Origin: JAVVHE01 sp038238915
GTDB lineage: Bacteria > Pseudomonadota > Alphaproteobacteria > Sphingomonadales > Sphingomonadaceae
Assembly: GCA_038238915.1 (NCBI GenBank)
Contig: JBBSFH010000009.1
Coordinates: 65,084-129,083, forward strand
Length of the DNA: 64,000 nucleotides
Direction of reading: 5' to 3'
The notes below the pieces were generated by a model. The model ran no database searches. It had not been told where the DNA came from and worked only from the letters and a program-made list of their open reading frames with translations. Shown here piece by piece: positions 61,514 through 64,000 of the stretch. The translations under genes and the position numbers were made by a program. How positions within the stretch are numbered: position 1 is the first letter of the stretch; every line of letters begins with the position of its first letter.

Positions 61514-62079
61514 GCGCGACCCGCGCCGGCGGCGAGGTGCGCCACATCCACGCCGAGCTGGCCGAAGGCGCGCGGCCAGCGTTGATCGTGCCGGGTTTCG
61601 TACAGCAGCGGTTCGGTCCCCGCCCCGTCCAGCGTCAGCCATCCATGTCGCCGCAGTTCGCCATCCAGCTGCCCCGCGCTCCAGCCCGCATAGCCGAGCG
61701 CCATCAGCCAGCGGCGAGGCCCCTTGCCCGCCGCGATCGCCTTCAGAATATCGAGATTGGCCGAAAGCGCCCAGAGGTCGCCGACGAGCAACGTCCCCTG
61801 CCCCTCATAGTCCGGACTGTGCAGGAGAAAGCCGCGCGCGGGTTCGACCGGTCCGCCGATATGCACCATCGCCTCGGGCGGGGTGACGCCCGGATCGAGA
61901 TCGATCCCCTCCATCAGGCGGCGCACGCTCATGCCGTCGTACACTTCGCCCAATCCGATGCCCAGCGCGCCGCCCTCGTCGTGAACGCACATCGCGATCA
62001 CCGCGCGTTCGAAGCGCGGGTCGCCGATGCCGGGCAGCGCCAGCAGCAATTGCCCCGAGAAGAAGCGAGGATCGGCCAT
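61510..62079 (-). CDS. YqgE/AlgH-family protein
   Basis: A 189-residue protein of the UPF0301 (YqgE/AlgH) family. It begins with FFSGQLLLALPGIGDPRFER, has AVIAMCVHDEGGALGIGL, the VHIGGPVEPARGFLLHSPDY turn and RRWLMALGYAGWSAGQLDGE. Proposed roles include transcriptional or redox regulation, but none is proven. It begins the leftward YqgE, ThiE-like, GNAT run of overlapping genes and is divergent from the peroxiredoxin gene by 115 bases. Confidence 0.92.
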   Translation of the reverse strand: MADPRFFSGQLLLALPGIGDPRFERAVIAMCVHDEGGALGIGLGEVYDGMSVRRLMEGIDLDPGVTPPEAMVHIGGPVEPARGFLLHSPDYEGQGTLLVGDLWALSANLDILKAIAAGKGPRRWLMALGYAGWSAGQLDGELRRHGWLTLDGAGTEPLLYETRHDQRWPRAFGQLGVDVAHLAAGAGRA

Positions 62080-62194
62080 GCCACGTCCAACCTAGTGAGC
62101 GCCCCGACGCGGTCAACGGCGGCGGTACCGCTGGACGGCGACCGCGCCGCGACGTATCGCCCGGACCTGTCCAATCTCTCCCCGGAGCACCCCA

Positions 62195-62680
62195 ATGACG
62201 ATCAAGGTCGGCGATCACCTTCCCGCAGCCACGCTGATGAAGGCCACCAGCGATGGCCCCGCACCGATCACCACCGACGCGCTATCCAAAGGCCGCACCA
62301 TCGTGCTGTTCGCGGTGCCGGGCGCGTTCACGCCCACCTGTTCTGCGAAGCATCTGCCGGGCTATGTCGAGCGCGCGGCCGAATTCGCGGGCCACGGCGT
62401 GGACGAGATTGTCTGCATGTCGGTCAACGATGCCTTCGTAATGGGCGCTTGGAGCAAGTCCGCGCATGCCGATGGCAAGGTGACCATGGTCGCCGACGGT
62501 AACGGCGATTTCGCCGAGGCGTTGGGCCTGACGATGGACGGCCGCAACTATGGCATGGGCAAGCGCGCGCAGCGCTTTGCGATGCTGGTCAAGGACGGCG
62601 TGGTCGAGAAATTATTTGTCGAGGAGCCGGGCGCGTTCCGCGTCAGTTCGGCGGAGCATATGCTGGCCGAACTGGGCTGA
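62195..62680 (+). CDS. Prx5-type peroxiredoxin
   Basis: A 161-residue atypical peroxiredoxin that reduces peroxides. The peroxidatic Cys is in FAVPGAFTPTCSAKHLPGYV, followed by VDEIVCMSVNDAFVMGAWSK and the C-terminal NYGMGKRAQRFAMLVKDGVV. These are the Prx5/hybrid type features, usually reduced by thioredoxin or glutaredoxin. It stands alone with a terminator directly downstream. Confidence 0.94.
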   Translation: MTIKVGDHLPAATLMKATSDGPAPITTDALSKGRTIVLFAVPGAFTPTCSAKHLPGYVERAAEFAGHGVDEIVCMSVNDAFVMGAWSKSAHADGKVTMVADGNGDFAEALGLTMDGRNYGMGKRAQRFAMLVKDGVVEKLFVEEPGAFRVSSAEHMLAELG

Positions 62681-62686
62681 AGTTTT

Positions 62687-62715
62687 AGGGGAAGATCGGC
62701 CGATCCTCCCCTTTT
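62687..62715 (+). terminator. Intrinsic terminator of the peroxiredoxin gene
   Basis: AGGGGAAGATCGG pairs with CCGATCCTCCCCT (one mismatch) and is followed by TTTT. It begins six bases after the peroxiredoxin stop and separates that gene from the convergent PEP-CTERM gene. Confidence 0.82.
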
Positions 62716-62741
62716 CAGATTACGGGGTCAAAAGCGCGGCG

Positions 62742-63293
62742 TCAGATCGCGCGGCGGCGCGCCGCCATCGCGGTTGCGCCAAGACCGAGCAGACCGCCGA
62801 TCATCGCAAGGCTGCCCGGCTCGTCGACCGACAGGAGCTGGTTCACCAGAAGCGACGGACCTTCGGAGCCCGTTCCAATTGTAAATGCCACATCGCCGTG
62901 CGGGCCACGCCCAACTCCGTAAAGGGTGAAATTGTCGCTCCGTACATCGCATCCGCTGAACGCACAGCCGGTGCTGCTGCCAACAGGTACATACTTGTAA
63001 GGCCACGAAAAATAGAATGTCAGATGAGAGAACTGCGACAGATCAAAACCCGAAACCGTGTCATCGAGGCCTGAAATCGTCACGGTGATATATGGCGACC
63101 AAGTCCCGTTGAGCGACGCGGCAAAGAAAGGTGCAGCGGCCGGATCGCCCGCAACGATGGTTGCGTCGCCAGGGACCGCAGACGGATTACCAGGGTAGCC
63201 GCCGATCCAGCCGATTGGAGCGGCGATAGGCGAGGCCTGTGCCGACGATACGAGAGCAATAGCCACCACACCTGCACATAATAGATATTTCAT
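62742..63293 (-). CDS. PEP-CTERM sorting-domain protein
   Basis: A 183-residue exported protein with a signal peptide (MKYLLCAGVVAIALVSSAQA) and a C-terminal sorting signal: DEPGSLAMIGGLLGLGATAM, then the basic ARRRAI. This is a PEP-CTERM variant with EPG in place of EPA. The body is beta-rich with a Cys pair (GSSTGCAFSGCDVRSDNF). Such proteins are cut and anchored by exosortase and often accompany exopolysaccharide systems. No exosortase lies in the window. The ATG at 63293 starts the signal peptide; earlier in-frame codons are unlikely. Confidence 0.85.
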   Translation of the reverse strand: MKYLLCAGVVAIALVSSAQASPIAAPIGWIGGYPGNPSAVPGDATIVAGDPAAAPFFAASLNGTWSPYITVTISGLDDTVSGFDLSQFSHLTFYFSWPYKYVPVGSSTGCAFSGCDVRSDNFTLYGVGRGPHGDVAFTIGTGSEGPSLLVNQLLSVDEPGSLAMIGGLLGLGATAMAARRRAI

Positions 63294-63538
63294 TACGGTA
63301 GTAGTCCCTGTGAGTTTTATGCACCCGACTGTCACTTTTTTGAAGCAAGGTTCATGCCAAAACGCAGATTTGCCGCAAAGCTGACGTGCATGATAGTTTG
63401 CTGTCGAGCGAGGATCGTAAAAACGTAAAGTTTTCCGACGTTGAATTACATCGTTGGTTGCGTCCTGGCACGATCAATGGGCCTTCCGGCCAGAACGGTT
63501 TGCGGCCAAAGCGTTGCTGCCTCACCATGGAGCCTGCA

Positions 63539-64000
63539 ATGCGCGCGCACGAGCAGATCGCCTTCCCCGATTTCGAGCGGTTCGACGAAGCCGCGATGGC
63601 AGCGCGCGCGCAGGCATTCCGCGATGAACTCAAGCGCCGCCACACGTGCCGCATGTTCGCGCCCGATCCGGTGCCGCGCGTGGTGATCGAGGCGTGCATC
63701 GCCGCCGCCGGAACCGCTCCGTCGGGGGCGAACCACCAGCCATGGTTCTTTGGAGCCGTGAGCGATCCCGCGATCAAGGCGCGCATCCGTACAGCGACCG
63801 AAGCCGAGGAACGCGCCTTCTATGCCGGCAAGGCGGCGGACGAGTGGTTGGGTGCACTCGCACCGCTCGGCACCGACGAAGACAAGGCGTATCTGGAGAT
63901 TGCGCCGTGGCTGATCGCAATCTTCGCCCAGCGCCGCGGCGGCGTCCGCGCGGGCAACAACGCCAAGAATTACTACATCAACGAAAGCGTAGGCATCGCG
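63539..64000 (+). CDS. Nitroreductase-family protein, N-terminal part (cut by window edge)
   Basis: The frame stays open to the window edge, giving 154 residues. FRDELKRRHTCRMFAPDPVP is the FMN-phosphate region of nitroreductase-like flavoproteins, and AGTAPSGANHQPWFFGAVSD is the next FMN contact. ATEAEERAFYAGKAADEWLG and NNAKNYYINESVGIA follow, the latter near the dimer interface. The family includes nitro/quinone reductases and dehalogenase-like enzymes, so the substrate is open. The ATG at 63539 has GGAG six bases upstream; an ATG four codons earlier is possible. Confidence 0.88.
   Translation, partial: MRAHEQIAFPDFERFDEAAMAARAQAFRDELKRRHTCRMFAPDPVPRVVIEACIAAAGTAPSGANHQPWFFGAVSDPAIKARIRTATEAEERAFYAGKAADEWLGALAPLGTDEDKAYLEIAPWLIAIFAQRRGGVRAGNNAKNYYINESVGIA

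Overview
This 64 kb stretch is dense, GC-rich bacterial DNA with short gaps, many 1-4 nt gene overlaps and frequent GTG/TTG starts. The gene content points to a sphingomonad-type alphaproteobacterium: a complete protocatechuate 4,5-cleavage (lig) pathway, a PEP-CTERM protein, a patatin/DUF3376 protein, a GH130-linked glycosyltransferase cluster and a chromosomal housekeeping set. That assignment is inferred from gene content; no rRNA is present. No CRISPR array, phage, plasmid origin, transposase or insertion sequence was seen. Products were recognised by motif and memory, without database searches.

Region 1 (1-19.4 kb) is a catabolic island built around two divergent gene runs. Leftward from about 5 kb run ligK, ligU and ligI, then an SDR, an enoyl-CoA hydratase and a cut-off acyl-CoA dehydrogenase. 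Rightward are a LysR regulator with two winged-helix segments, then an almost gapless run: a DUF1932 dehydrogenase, ligJ, ligA, ligB, ligC, pobA, an aldo/keto reductase, fdsG, fdsB, fdsA, fdsD, fdhD and mobA. Together the lig genes convert 4-hydroxybenzoate through protocatechuate to pyruvate and oxaloacetate. The fds genes encode an NAD-linked molybdenum formate dehydrogenase with its sulfur-transfer and cofactor-maturation proteins. The run ends at a C-terminal fragment of a type I secretion adaptor (HlyD family).

Region 2 (19.4-25.1 kb) holds topoisomerase IB, a J-domain protein, a YggS-type PLP protein, a prepilin peptidase, a large patatin-like protein and tRNA-Gln. Region 3 (25.1-33.5 kb) is a surface-glycan region: a WecA/MraY-type sugar-phosphate transferase, a UDP-glucuronate 4-epimerase type protein, a YdcF protein, a DsrE protein, two GT4 glycosyltransferases (one fused to a large helical domain) and a GH130 glycoside phosphorylase.

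Region 4 (33.5-54.5 kb) is mostly conserved housekeeping: mmsB, a BI-1 protein with a clear terminator, a DUF5694 protein, mrp, hflK-hflC-degP, a PhoR-like kinase with gph, glmU-glmS, a GFA protein, a lytic transglycosylase, dapA-smpB-rlmN and the glutathione-dependent formaldehyde pair frmA-fghA. The formaldehyde pair produces formate, the substrate of the Fds enzyme in region 1.

Region 5 (54.5-64 kb) has an NhaP antiporter, a decayed MscS channel gene, a DUF389 protein, an aldose-1-epimerase-like protein, tRNA-Ala, phenylalanine hydroxylase, a glycine-zipper lipoprotein, a YqgE/ThiE-like/GNAT gene run, a Prx5 peroxiredoxin, a PEP-CTERM protein and a cut-off nitroreductase.
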